Assembly: GCF_000430805.1 (NCBI RefSeq)
Contig: NZ_AUMS01000004.1
Location: 248,001-312,000, forward strand
DNA length: 64,000 nt
Direction of reading: 5' to 3'
DNA from: Chitinilyticum aquatile DSM 21506
Lineage (GTDB): Bacteria > Pseudomonadota > Gammaproteobacteria > Burkholderiales > Chitinibacteraceae
Both the position numbers and the translations under genes were made by a program. A model generated the notes under the pieces. It did not search any database. It had not been told where the DNA came from and worked only from the letters and a program-made list of their open reading frames with translations. The first letter of the stretch is position 1. Each line of letters opens with the position of its first letter. This document shows positions 8,555 through 17,025 of this stretch, in pieces.

Positions 8555-9499
8555 ATGGATACAATCGAGCTGCACCAGCATGCCCAGCAGCTGCAATGGG
8601 CGATGAGTTTCGTCAACGTGATTGAGCATGGCAGTTTCACGGCGGCGGCCGGGGCGCTGGGCGTGTCGAAGGCCTTGCTCAGCAAGCAGCTGCGTCAGCT
8701 GGAAAGTGCGCTGGGCACCCAGCTGCTGTTCCGCAGCACGCGGCGGCTGAATCTCACGCCGGCCGGCAGCCTCTACCTGTCGCACTGCCATGACTGGCTG
8801 GCGCGGGTGCGGGCCGCCAGCAGCGCCGTGGCCGAATTGCGTGCGGAGGTCAGCGGCCATCTGCGCATCACGGTACCCACCAGTTTCGGCGGGGTATTCA
8901 TGGCGCAGGCGCTGTTGGCGTTTCGCGAGCGCTATCCGCTGGTGACGGTTGATGTGGATCTGTCGACCACGGCCCGCGATCTGGAGGCAGAGGGTTTCGA
9001 TCTGGCAATCCGCGCCAATCTGGCGCCGCCCGGGCATCTGGTCTGCCGGCCGCTGGCGGAAATCCACGACTGGCTGGTGGCGAGCCCGGACTGGCTACAG
9101 AACCATGCCGCCATCACGCAACCGGAAACACTGGCCGAACTGCCCTGCATCGCCAATAGCCGCTTCAGCCAGGCACAGGACTGGACATTCAGCCACGCCG
9201 GAGAGCTCAGCAGCGTGCGGATTCCCTCACCGATACGCTGCAACGATTATTACCTGATCCGCAATCTGGCACTCAATGGCGGCGGCATTGCCCGCCTGCC
9301 AGCGTATCTGGTAGGGCAGGACGTGGCGGATGGCCGGCTGCAGCGCCTGCTGCCGGATTACACGCTGCAGGGCATGCAGCTGTATCTGGTGTATCCACAG
9401 CAATTGCCGCAGCCGGCACGCCTGCAGGCGCTGGTCGAATTTCTGCTGGGCTGGTTCGCCGCACCGGAGCAGGCGCGGCTGCTGGGCAAGAAGGGCTGA
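8555..9499 (+). CDS. LysR family transcriptional regulator
   Basis: A 314-residue regulator. The N-terminal winged helix-turn-helix reads SFVNVIEHGSFTAAAGALGV then SKALLSKQLRQLESALGTQL, followed by LTPAGSLYL. The C-terminal periplasmic-binding-protein-like effector domain begins at GHLRITVPTSFGG. Length is standard. The ATG at 8555 has no ideal Shine-Dalgarno sequence but gives the usual short lead before the helix-turn-helix; the frame extends upstream through SDR coding sequence and is not believable there. It is divergently transcribed from the SDR gene, the classic LysR arrangement. The ligand is unknown. Confidence 0.93.
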   Translation: MDTIELHQHAQQLQWAMSFVNVIEHGSFTAAAGALGVSKALLSKQLRQLESALGTQLLFRSTRRLNLTPAGSLYLSHCHDWLARVRAASSAVAELRAEVSGHLRITVPTSFGGVFMAQALLAFRERYPLVTVDVDLSTTARDLEAEGFDLAIRANLAPPGHLVCRPLAEIHDWLVASPDWLQNHAAITQPETLAELPCIANSRFSQAQDWTFSHAGELSSVRIPSPIRCNDYYLIRNLALNGGGIARLPAYLVGQDVADGRLQRLLPDYTLQGMQLYLVYPQQLPQPARLQALVEFLLGWFAAPEQARLLGKKG

Positions 9500-9518
9500 G
9501 CTGATCGTACTGGCACTA

Positions 9519-10118
9519 TCAGCAAAAACGATGCCGGTAAAACACGTGGTAGGCCATCACCTTGCTGCGCCTGAGCTGCGATGACGATGCCCAGACCGGA
9601 TTCACCGTGCGCGCGTGATAGAGCAATTCTTCTCCGGCTGGCGCGCCATCCTCGATGAAGTCATCCACCACTTCTTCCACGCGGGCCAGCGCCCTGGGCT
9701 CGCGCGCCTCGGCTGCGGCCAGCGTGCGAGCCGTGCCGCGCTGATGCGTCCAGGAAAACTGCCGGGGTTGGTAGATCACCTCCTGCACCGTATCGGGAAA
9801 GCAGGCGGATTCAACCCGTGCCATGGTGACCGCCAGAACGGCGCGCATGCCCTCGGGCGTATCGCCGCGTGCTTCATTGAACACATTCAGTACCAGCAGG
9901 TCACGATCCTGTTGACTGAGCAAGGGCTGGGGTTCGGATTCCGGAGCCGATGCGGGTGCGGATGCGGGTGCGGCGGTAACGGCAGAAGCCAGGACTGCGC
10001 TTGCCTGCACTTGCGGGCGTGGCTGCCAGCGGTAGGAGAACGAAGCACTGGCGGCAGTCATGACACCGGCCAGCATGAGCAGAAGAAGGAAGAGATTACC
10101 GAGCTTGCGAATTGCCAT
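9519..10118 (-). CDS. SleB-type cell wall hydrolase (Hydrolase_2 domain)
   Basis: Exported or membrane-anchored protein of about 199 residues. It has an N-terminal hydrophobic segment (about residues 8-26), then an Ala/Pro/Ser-rich linker with repeated ASAPASAPES. The C-terminal cell-wall hydrolase domain carries LLVLNVFNEARGDTPEGMRA (catalytic-type Glu in NEARG), VLAVTMARV, QPRQFSWTHQ and LLYHARTVNPVWASS. Related SleB domains cleave peptidoglycan glycan strands. The start at 10118 is chosen over a GTG at 10130; neither has a clear ribosome-binding site. Cys124-like and terminal Cys residues could form a disulfide in the periplasm. It is monocistronic and convergent with the LysR gene. Confidence 0.82.
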   Translation of the reverse strand: MAIRKLGNLFLLLLMLAGVMTAASASFSYRWQPRPQVQASAVLASAVTAAPASAPASAPESEPQPLLSQQDRDLLVLNVFNEARGDTPEGMRAVLAVTMARVESACFPDTVQEVIYQPRQFSWTHQRGTARTLAAAEAREPRALARVEEVVDDFIEDGAPAGEELLYHARTVNPVWASSSQLRRSKVMAYHVFYRHRFC

Positions 10119-10314
10119 GCCTTTGGCCACTCCCGGCCGTCACTCCGGGGCAGATTGCATCCCAAAATACAGCCGGTACATGGATAAGTTGTTGAATTGC
10201 GGCCATTATCGCAACGGAATATGCAGCGGCGCTGTGAGGTTTTCCCCTCGGCGAGTGGTAATTTTCCGCAAATCATGCCGTGGGCATGTGCCCGCTTGCC
10301 GTACCGCCAGACGA

Positions 10315-10344
10315 ACAAAGCCACTGCATCTGCAGTGGCTTTGT
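10315..10344 (-). terminator. Terminator of ptsG
   Basis: ACAAAGCCACTGCA / TGCAGTGGCTTTGT, a perfect 14-bp stem with a tiny loop, located beyond the ptsG stop on the minus strand and followed there by TTCGTCT. The palindrome at 10347-10401 lies between it and ptsG, giving two consecutive hairpins. Confidence 0.7.
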
Positions 10345-10346
10345 CA

Positions 10347-10401
10347 GGGGTATATACCCATAGCCCTTATTTTTAAAGGGCTACGGGCCTATGGATATTA
10401 C
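10347..10401. repeat. Copy of the GTATAT...ATATAC palindrome family (3' of ptsG)
   Basis: Starts GGGGTATATACCCATAGCCC and pairs through GGGCTACGGGCCTATGGATA to ATTAC at its end. The core is the CCCTTAT/AAAGGG type shared with the copies at 39101 and 45456. It begins 16 bases after the ptsG stop (minus strand). Confidence 0.75.
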
Positions 10402-10416
10402 TGTATCACCAGAATC

Positions 10417-12135
10417 TCAGTGCAGGGCCTGGGTAAGCTGCTCGGCGGCCGCACCCACGATCAGGTGGAACACGTTTGCACCCTGCGGCACCACAGCCTG
10501 GATGCCCTGGGCTTTCAGCGCTGCTTCGTCCAGACCGGCACTGTCAGCCAGCTCGACACGAACGCGGGTCGATGCCACGGTTTCCGCATTCAGGATATTG
10601 CCCTTGCCACCCAGCGCAGCCTGGATTGCCAGCTTGTCAAAGCTGCCGCCAGCAGTAGCTGCCACCGCTGCCTTGCCGGCACCACCCGATTTCAGATATT
10701 GCTCCATGTCGGTTTTCAGGTTTTCGGACAGGGTGCCGAAAATGGCCTGCGCATTATTGCCCACCACCATCACGCCGGCAGCACCGAGTGCCTTCAGGCG
10801 CGGCTGGTCAACCTTGGCAATGTCGCCCACGCTGATGCGCAGACGGGTAATGCAGGCGTCCAGGCTCTTGATGTTGTCGGCGCCGCCAAAGGCCAGCACC
10901 AGTTCGCGGGCCTTGCCCATCTTGTCACCTGCGGCAACAGCGGTACCTTCTTCGGCAACTTCGTCGTCTTCACGACCCGGTGTTTTCAGGTTGAACTTGG
11001 TGATGACGAAGCGGAAGGTGAAGTAGTAGATCGCGGCATAGATCGGACCCAGAACCAGCACATACATCCAGTTCTTGGCATGGACGCCGAAGGCATTGAA
11101 CAGCAGGAAGTCGATGCCGCCTTGCGAGAAGGTAAAGCCCATGTGCATCTCGAGCGTGTTGGCAACGAATTGCGTCGATGCGGCCAGCACGGCGTGGATC
11201 ACGTACAGCACCGGAGCCACGAAGAGGAAGGCAAATTCGATCGGCTCGGTAATACCGGTCAGGAAGGAAGTCAGCGCGGCGGAAATCATGATGCCGCCAA
11301 CCTTCACGCGGTTTTCCGGCTTGGCGGTATGCCAGATGGCAATGGCAGCGGCCGGCAGACCGAACATCTTGAACAGGAAGGCACCGGACAGAATCCCGGC
11401 AGTCGGGTCACCCGCGAAGAAGCGGTTGATGTCGCCATGCACAACCTTGCCGGCGGTATCGGTGAAGCTGCCCATTTCGAAGAAGAACGGTACGTTCCAG
11501 ATGTGGTGCAGACCGAAAGGAATCAGCATCCGTTCAACGAAACCGTAAGTGGTAGCGGCGGTACGCGGATCGGAAACGGCAGCCCAGTGCGAGAACGCAT
11601 TGATCACGTTCTGTACCGGCGGCCAGACGAAGGACAGCAGCACGCCGACGAAAATGGCCACGATACCGGTGGCAATCGGCACAAAACGCTTGCCGGCAAA
11701 GAAGCCGAGATAGGGAGGCAATTCGATGCGGTAGTACTTGTTGAACAGCGCACCGGCAACACCACCGATGATGATGCCGCCAAATACACCGGTTTCCATG
11801 GATTTCATGCCCATGACGGTGGCAGGCTCGACACCGAGTGCCTGCGCCATCACGCCCATGGTCGCAATCATGACCACAAAACCAACCGTGGCGGCAATGC
11901 CGGCCACACCATCGTTTTCAGTCAGGCCCAGTGCAACACCAATTGCGAAAATGAGCGGCAGGTGTCCGAATACGGCACCACCACCCGCTTCCATGATCTG
12001 GGAGACCACAGCGGGGAGAAACGAAAAATGTGAAGCACCAATCCCTAGCAGCAAACCTGCTACCGGCAATACGGATACCGGCAACATGAGCGCTTTGCCG
12101 ATCTTCTGCAGATATGCAAATGCATGTTTAAACAT
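10417..12135 (-). CDS. ptsG: Glucose-type PTS enzyme IICB with an extra degenerate IIB domain
   Basis: Inner-membrane sugar permease and phosphotransferase of 572 residues. The IIC domain (about 1-385) is closely PtsG-like: [66 protein letters not shown] and GITEPIEF. The first IIB domain (about 405-480) has the phosphocysteine at Cys428 in [11 protein letters not shown] second IIB-like domain (about 500-572) keeps T-R-x-R but has Ala521 in place of the Cys. E. coli PtsG ends after the first IIB (477 residues). The stretch [13 protein letters not shown] resembles GlcNAc permeases, so glucose is likely but not certain. AGGAG lies 8 bases before the ATG. EIIA is supplied by the fusion protein at 12898-15441. 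Confidence 0.92.
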   Translation of the reverse strand: MFKHAFAYLQKIGKALMLPVSVLPVAGLLLGIGASHFSFLPAVVSQIMEAGGGAVFGHLPLIFAIGVALGLTENDGVAGIAATVGFVVMIATMGVMAQALGVEPATVMGMKSMETGVFGGIIIGGVAGALFNKYYRIELPPYLGFFAGKRFVPIATGIVAIFVGVLLSFVWPPVQNVINAFSHWAAVSDPRTAATTYGFVERMLIPFGLHHIWNVPFFFEMGSFTDTAGKVVHGDINRFFAGDPTAGILSGAFLFKMFGLPAAAIAIWHTAKPENRVKVGGIMISAALTSFLTGITEPIEFAFLFVAPVLYVIHAVLAASTQFVANTLEMHMGFTFSQGGIDFLLFNAFGVHAKNWMYVLVLGPIYAAIYYFTFRFVITKFNLKTPGREDDEVAEEGTAVAAGDKMGKARELVLAFGGADNIKSLDACITRLRISVGDIAKVDQPRLKALGAAGVMVVGNNAQAIFGTLSENLKTDMEQYLKSGGAGKAAVAATAGGSFDKLAIQAALGGKGNILNAETVASTRVRVELADSAGLDEAALKAQGIQAVVPQGANVFHLIVGAAAEQLTQALH

Positions 12136-12379
12136 GGTTATGACTCCTGTTCGCTGCGCCCCGGGCTTTTCACCTCTTGAGCTGCCAGCGTTATCCTCGA
12201 AATTTTGCCTTGGTCATTCTCCGCGCTTTCCCGGTATTGCCTATCGGGAAATCACCCCAAGGTTGAACCCCTAGTGTGATTCCCGTATTTATTGCAGCGG
12301 GGAAAAAAGACAAGGTCGCCGAAATAACAGTGTTTTCATCATAGTCATGGATATTGTTTTTGCCATATGCCGGACCATA

Positions 12380-12408
12380 AAAAAACCCATTGAAACAATG
12401 GGTTTTTT
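12380..12408 (-). terminator. Terminator between the IIB-like gene and ptsG
   Basis: AAAAAACCCATTG, loop AAA, CAATGGGTTTTTT: a perfect 13-bp stem with T-tracts on both strands. It terminates the IIB-like transcript upstream of ptsG, implying ptsG has its own promoter in the 244 bases between this hairpin and its start codon. Confidence 0.9.
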
Positions 12409-12469
12409 AATCATCAGCAATGCGATTACCGCTGGCCGGCCTGCAAATGACCGATTTTCCCGGCCAGTG

Positions 12470-12772
12470 TCAGGGCAGCGTGGCAGCAAGCTGCTTTGCG
12501 TTCAGCCCGATAATCAGGTGATAAACACCGGGTGCGGCCAGCGCCACGGCAAGGACACCGGCCTGGCGCAATGCTTTCTTGTCGACCAGTGCAGGGTTTT
12601 TCAGCTCGATGCGAATTCGCGTTACCGCAATCAGACCAGCCGAACGCAGATTGTCCGGCCCACCCAGCGCCAGCAATAAAGCTGATTCCCCGGTTTTGCC
12701 GACTGGTTGCGCACTGGCTGCAACGGCTTCTTCTTCGGAAGCCGGTTTTTTCTTGAAAAGTGATCCGAACAT
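12470..12772 (-). CDS. Free-standing PTS IIB-like domain lacking the phosphocysteine
   Basis: A 100-residue soluble protein with a short basic N-terminus (MFGSLFKKKP), then one IIB fold of the glucose family: LLALGGPDNLRSAGLIAVTR then IRIELKNPALVDK and PGVYHLIIGLNAKQLAATLP. The T-R-I-R motif is intact but the position before V-T-R that should be Cys is Ala, so it cannot carry phosphate. It most resembles the second IIB of PtsG next door, suggesting duplication. AGGAGG precedes two adjacent ATGs; the second (12772) has better spacing. Lying in the PTS locus, it may be regulatory, for instance binding PtsG, EIIA or a transcription factor. Confidence 0.83.
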   Translation of the reverse strand: MFGSLFKKKPASEEEAVAASAQPVGKTGESALLLALGGPDNLRSAGLIAVTRIRIELKNPALVDKKALRQAGVLAVALAAPGVYHLIIGLNAKQLAATLP

Positions 12773-12855
12773 CATTCCTCCTGACACAATCCGGATACAG
12801 AATTCCTTTCCGCCAATTTATTGATGGAAGGCTCTGAATAATCAGTGTTTTTCAG

Positions 12856-12888
12856 AAAAAAGCCGGCGCACATGGCACCGGCTTTTTT
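12856..12888 (-). terminator. Terminator of the EIIA-HPr-EI gene
   Basis: AAAAAAGCCGG ... CCGGCTTTTTT with an 11-base loop, ten bases past the stop of the fused PTS gene. T-tracts occur on both strands. Confidence 0.88.
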
Positions 12889-12897
12889 GCTGCTGTT

Positions 12898-15441
12898 TTA
12901 ATCAGCCAGTGCGGAAAGCCGCTCGCGCACTTCGCTGGCCGTACCCAGCTGCAGCACTTCGGCAGCCAGCTTTTCACAATCGGCCTTCGACAGCTTGCGC
13001 ACCAGGGCCTTGATTGACGGGATGGTCGGAACAGAAACCGACAGTTCATCCACACCAATGCCCAGCAGCAGCGGTACAGCCAGCGGATCGGAGGCAATGC
13101 CACCGCATACGCCGACCCACTTGCCGTGAGCATGGGCGCCCTTGACCGTCATGTTGATCAGGTTCAGCACGCCCGGATGCATGGCATCAGCCAGCTTCGC
13201 GAGCTTCGGATGACCACGGTCCATCGCCAGTGTGTACTGGGTGAGGTCGTTGGTGCCGATCGAGAAGAAATCGACTTCGCGGGCAAACTGTTCGGCCATG
13301 ACGGCGGTGGCTGGTACTTCGACCATGATGCCGACCTGTACGTCGCTGGTGATGCCCAGCGCAGCCTTTTCTTCGGCAACGATGCGCTTCACTTCGCGGA
13401 CTTCTTCCAGGCTGGTGATCATCGGGAACATGATCGCGAGTTTCACATCGCCGGCAGCACGCAGAATGGCACGAACTTGCGTGTGCAGGATTTCCGGCTC
13501 TTCCAGGCACAGGCGGACACCGCGTACGCCGAGGAAGGGGTTTTCTTCCACCGGCATCGGCAGATAGGGCAGTGGCTTGTCACCACCAACATCCAGCGTA
13601 CGCACTACCAGAGTGCGGTCATTGCCGAGTGCCTTGGCAATATCGCCGTAAATCTTGTCCTGCTCGGCTTCGGAAGGCGCATCGGTGCGTTCCAGATACA
13701 GGAATTCACTGCGCAGCAGACCGACACCTTCGCCACCCATCTTCACCGATTCTTCTGCATCTTCGAGTCCGCCAATATTGGCAACCACCTCGACGTGATG
13801 ACCATCGGTGGTTACTGCCGGCTGGAAGGCTGCCGCGAGTTCCTGCGCGCGCTTGCCGGCCAGCTTGGCCTGACGCTCGACGATATCGGCAATTTCCGTA
13901 TCGCTCGGATTCTTGCGCAGCGTGCCCTTGCTGCCATCCAGGATGACCGGCGTACCATTGGCCAGCGCCAGCACGTCTTCATCGATGCCACAAATGGCCG
14001 GGATGCCCAGCGAGCGCGCCAGAATGGCAACGTGGCTGGTGGCACCGCCACCGGTAGTGCAGAAACCCAGCACCTTGGTGCGGTCCATGCTGGCGGTATC
14101 CGAAGGAGTGAGTTCTTCGGCAATCAGGATGGCGTTGTTCGGCACCTGCAGTTCGGCTTCCTTGGTTCCGGTGATCAGGCGCAGCACGCGGCGACCGACA
14201 TCGCGCAGATCGTTGGCACGGCCAGCCAGCACTTCGTTCTTCAGCTTGGACAGCAGTTCGGCATGTTTGGTGAAGGCCTCGCGCCAGGCAAAACCGGCGC
14301 TCTTGCCGTTGCTGATCGCGGCAATGGCAATGTCGAGCAGATCCGGGTCCTGGAGCAATTCCTGGTGCGCAGCGAAGATTTCAGCCTTGGAGGCATCGGA
14401 AATTTCACCCTTCAGGGCTTCCAGCTGGCCGTGTGCTTCTTTCAGCGCATCATCCAGGCGGCGGCGCTCGACCTGCTGGTTGTCAGCGTGTTCGGCAACC
14501 TCGATTTCTTCCAGCTTGATCTGGAATACCTGACCTACGGCAAGGCCCGGCGATGCGGAAACACCGGTCAGCACATTCGGGTCCTCCGATTTCGGTTTGG
14601 CTTTCGCCGGCTTGATGGTATCAAGCGGTGCCGGCTTGTGCTTGGCCACCGGAATCACGCCGACATCTTCGCCACAACCGGATTTGAGCAAATCAACAAG
14701 AGCCTTCACAGCATCCTGGGCATCTGGCCCCTGGGCACGTACGCGGATTTCATCGCCATTCTTGACTTCGAGGCCCATGATGGCCACGACGGATTTGGCA
14801 TTGGCTTCTTCGCCCTGGCGCACCAGCTTCACGTCAGACTTGTGCGCCTTGGCTGCATTGGAAAGCACCGCTGCCGGGCGGGCATGCAGGCCGGTCGGGT
14901 TGGGAATGCGCACCGGATCGGACCACGCTTCGCCACCCGCACTGGCAGCAGTCACGTTTTCAACGCCTTCAGCCAGCGTCAGAGTCAGTGCAACTGTCTT
15001 GCCGGCTTCGACCATGCCGGTAGCCGGCTGGTATTTGCTGACCATTTCGCCATTGGTAATCACGATCTGGGTCAGCAGGCTGACGGCCTTCATGGCCACC
15101 TTGTCCATTTCGAACTCGATGAGTGGCTGGCCGGCGTCGACAATATCGCCTTCCTTCACCAGTGCATTGAAACCCTGGCCTTTCATCATCACGGTATCGA
15201 GACCAATGTGCATCAGCACTTCCAGACCATTGGCCGCCGTCACGGTCACTGCGTGCTTGGAGGAATGCAGTTGCGTTACCTTGCCGGTCAGTGGCGCGCA
15301 CAGCACATTGGAAATCGGGTCAATCGAAATACCGTCACCGACCATTTTCTGCGCAAATACCGGATCCGGTACCTGTTCGATCGGAAACATCACACCGGAA
15401 ATCGGTGCAAGCAATTCAAGCTGGGAAGTAGGGCTGGTCAT
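12898..15441 (-). CDS. Fused PTS EIIA(Glc)-HPr-Enzyme I phosphotransferase
   Basis: An 847-residue cytoplasmic protein that carries the whole general phosphorelay from PEP to the IIB domain. The N-terminal EIIA of glucose/Crr type (about 1-155) has its active His78 in LMHIGLDTV. HPr (about 175-260) has His186 in NPTGLHARPAAV. Enzyme I (about 290-847) has the phosphohistidine His470 in GGGATSHVAILARSLGIPA, LRSEFLYL and GVCGGIASDP near the PEP-binding barrel. The organisation is like NagF/FruB-type multiphosphoryl transfer proteins, but the domain order is EIIA first. Its partner is PtsG. The start at 15441 is immediately before the EIIA domain. The 300-base upstream region holds inverted repeats that may be operators. 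Confidence 0.95.
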   Translation of the reverse strand: MTSPTSQLELLAPISGVMFPIEQVPDPVFAQKMVGDGISIDPISNVLCAPLTGKVTQLHSSKHAVTVTAANGLEVLMHIGLDTVMMKGQGFNALVKEGDIVDAGQPLIEFEMDKVAMKAVSLLTQIVITNGEMVSKYQPATGMVEAGKTVALTLTLAEGVENVTAASAGGEAWSDPVRIPNPTGLHARPAAVLSNAAKAHKSDVKLVRQGEEANAKSVVAIMGLEVKNGDEIRVRAQGPDAQDAVKALVDLLKSGCGEDVGVIPVAKHKPAPLDTIKPAKAKPKSEDPNVLTGVSASPGLAVGQVFQIKLEEIEVAEHADNQQVERRRLDDALKEAHGQLEALKGEISDASKAEIFAAHQELLQDPDLLDIAIAAISNGKSAGFAWREAFTKHAELLSKLKNEVLAGRANDLRDVGRRVLRLITGTKEAELQVPNNAILIAEELTPSDTASMDRTKVLGFCTTGGGATSHVAILARSLGIPAICGIDEDVLALANGTPVILDGSKGTLRKNPSDTEIADIVERQAKLAGKRAQELAAAFQPAVTTDGHHVEVVANIGGLEDAEESVKMGGEGVGLLRSEFLYLERTDAPSEAEQDKIYGDIAKALGNDRTLVVRTLDVGGDKPLPYLPMPVEENPFLGVRGVRLCLEEPEILHTQVRAILRAAGDVKLAIMFPMITSLEEVREVKRIVAEEKAALGITSDVQVGIMVEVPATAVMAEQFAREVDFFSIGTNDLTQYTLAMDRGHPKLAKLADAMHPGVLNLINMTVKGAHAHGKWVGVCGGIASDPLAVPLLLGIGVDELSVSVPTIPSIKALVRKLSKADCEKLAAEVLQLGTASEVRERLSALAD

Positions 15442-15542
15442 GGATAACCTCGTTACGTGCTCTGGAATTCGTTTATCGACTGGCTTGTCTTTTCCATGTT
15501 TTCCAGCAGCTCGCCGGAATCATGGTTTTTCATGTTTGGTAG

Positions 15543-15573
15543 TGTAGTTCTGCCACGATTTACTACACAGTAA
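15543..15573. promoter_or_regulatory. Overlapping inverted repeats upstream of the fused PTS gene
   Basis: TGTAGT (15543) and ACTACA (15562) form an inverted repeat, overlapping a second perfect one, TTACT-ACAC-AGTAA (15560-15573). They lie about 105 bases before the start codon, where a promoter operator is expected. The half-sites resemble those of HexR-type sugar-phosphate regulators, but the spacing is wrong for that family. The regulator is not known. Nothing else is recognised in the 302-base gap between the PTS gene and HPr apart from the HPr terminator. Confidence 0.4.
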
Positions 15574-15692
15574 TTTTTTATTGCCTTGTCATGGTACTTT
15601 TTAACGGACAGGGCAATCGGGACTGTTGCAGGGGGCTAATGCTACGCAAGTACCGGATTTGCAAGGTTTCGCAACATTTCGCAGCCCTTAGT

Positions 15693-15721
15693 AAAAAGGG
15701 GCGGCCATCGGCCACCCCTTT
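15693..15721 (-). terminator. Terminator of the HPr gene
   Basis: AAAGGGG / CCCCTTT outer stem enclosing GGCC-ATC-GGCC, followed on the minus strand by a T-rich run. It lies 22 bases after the HPr stop, so HPr is transcribed separately from the fused PTS gene. Confidence 0.82.
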
Positions 15722-15743
15722 GCAAACGTAAGACGCTGTACGC

Positions 15744-16016
15744 TTATTTTTCGCCGCATCCTCCGGCGATTGCTGCAGACACTGCCTTCATGGCTGCATC
15801 CTCGTCACTGCCGGTCGCCTTGACCTGAACCTGGTCACCCTTGGATACGTCAAGCCCCATTACACCAACCACCGATTTGGCATTGGCTTCGGTGCCCTTG
15901 AACACCAGTTTCACGTCCGACTGGAACTGCTTGGCAACATTGACCAGATTAGCAGCAGGGCGCGCATGCAGGCCTGTGGCATTGACGATGGTTACCGGAG
16001 AAGAAAGTGCAGTCAT
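15744..16016 (-). CDS. ptsH: Stand-alone HPr family phosphocarrier
   Basis: A 90-residue HPr. The active-site His lies in TIVNATGLHARPAANLVNVA and the second conserved segment is NAKSVVGVMGLDVSKGD. It closely resembles the HPr domain inside the fusion protein at about residues 175-260. The fusion already has its own HPr, so this copy probably feeds another EII or serves in regulation, as NPr/FPr-type carriers do. Length and motif spacing are standard. The start at 16016 is the usual one. Transcription is monocistronic, ended by the adjacent hairpin. Confidence 0.93.
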   Translation of the reverse strand: MTALSSPVTIVNATGLHARPAANLVNVAKQFQSDVKLVFKGTEANAKSVVGVMGLDVSKGDQVQVKATGSDEDAAMKAVSAAIAGGCGEK

Positions 16017-16182
16017 TGTGTGCCTCTTGTTGGCTGATTAACTGGAAACGGCGTTATTTTGACTGGTGCGATTTGCAGATGGTGCAACATCAGGAAGCCA
16101 TCGTCTGTCAGGCGTTTTCCTAACCGTCGCGACGATTCTGCCAAAACAGTATGGTGCAATCCTTGCGGATAATCAGCAAATA

Positions 16183-16806
16183 CTAATCATTTCGTCGGGT
16201 GCCATTACGCCCGAAAAATCCCTTTTCGGTCAGCATGCCATCGAGCTGCAAATCCCATTTTGCTGCCGGCACCAGGGGAATTTCCTGGCAGCTATACGCC
16301 ACGCCGATCAGCAAGGGCTTGCGCCAGTGGCTGCGATGCCGGCGGAAGGCAAAACTCGTGTCATAAAATCCGCCCCCTTGGCCGAGTCGGTAAAGGCTGG
16401 CATCGAAAGCAAGCAAGGGCAGCAATACCAGGTCAAGTGCTCGGGCACTGATGATTTCGGGGTGACGCGGTTCTGGAATGCCATAAGTTCCGCTCTGCCA
16501 GCGGGTGTGTTCATCAAAGCGGACAAACGAGAGTTGTCTGCCTGATCGCGGAACCACCGGCAGATACACTGCACAGCCTGCCTGAAGTGCAGCAAGCACC
16601 AGAGGCCAGACCGGAAATTCGCTGCCTTGCGGTACATAGGCAGCGATTTTCCTGCCGCGTTTCAGCAAGCCTCGCTGGCGGGCTTCACGGATCAGGCTGA
16701 ATGCTGCGGCATGGCGGGCCAACGCGGAAACGGCCTGCCGTTTCTGGCGGGCTTCGCGGCGAAGCTGGATTTTGAGGGTATCAAGTGCTGTCACGCGGCG
16801 CTGCAT
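16183..16806 (-). CDS. ygfA: 5-formyltetrahydrofolate cyclo-ligase
   Basis: Converts 5-formyl-THF to 5,10-methenyl-THF with ATP. The protein of about 207 residues has the N-terminal basic helix LKIQLRREARQKRQAVS and the region IAAYVPQGSEFPVWPL. The C-terminal signature reads LVLLPLLAFDASLYRLGQGG followed by GFYD, equivalent to the family's PlvaFd..g.RLGyGgGyYD. The start is uncertain: the ATG at 16806 leaves a normal short lead, while an earlier start at 16857 would run into the 6S RNA. Placement beside 6S RNA and zapA is the classic proteobacterial arrangement zapA-ssrS-ygfA, in which ygfA is cotranscribed with the RNA. The C-terminal tail FFGRNGTRRND looks unusual. Confidence 0.9.
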   Translation of the reverse strand: MQRRVTALDTLKIQLRREARQKRQAVSALARHAAAFSLIREARQRGLLKRGRKIAAYVPQGSEFPVWPLVLAALQAGCAVYLPVVPRSGRQLSFVRFDEHTRWQSGTYGIPEPRHPEIISARALDLVLLPLLAFDASLYRLGQGGGFYDTSFAFRRHRSHWRKPLLIGVAYSCQEIPLVPAAKWDLQLDGMLTEKGFFGRNGTRRND

Positions 16807-16834
16807 GCCTGGGACAAAAAGGAGGGGCTTTCCC

Positions 16835-17023
16835 GCGAGTGCCGATCCGACTCGCATCTTGAACCATGAGGTTCAAGGGGTCGCCGGCCTGTGCCATCAG
16901 GTGCATTCGACTAAGGAATGCTCACAACAGGCAATGAGTGGCTGGCAACCGTGGTATGTGAATCGGTCAAAGAATCTGAGCCGTTTCGAACACCGCAGGA
17001 AAGCGAACCGTGCGACTGAGGCC
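16835..17023 (-). ncRNA. ssrS: 6S RNA
   Basis: The gap between zapA and ygfA, transcribed on the minus strand, matches 6S RNA in position and in its best conserved part. CCCCTTGAACC, a short loop, then GGTTCAAG corresponds to the E. coli hairpin near the 3' end, and TTGTGAGCAT matches the conserved GGTGAGCATG region. Length is about 185 bases. 6S RNA binds sigma70 RNA polymerase in stationary phase. Ends are approximate because I placed them by comparison to E. coli and could not fold the whole RNA. Confidence 0.78.
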
Positions 17024-17025
17024 TG

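Noticed and set aside
13126..15447. A 773-codon plus-strand open frame opposite the fused PTS gene
   Set aside because: It is the antisense shadow of a certain gene with strong codon bias; the product has no domain-like pattern and is rich in His, Arg and Gln as antisense frames of GC-rich genes are.
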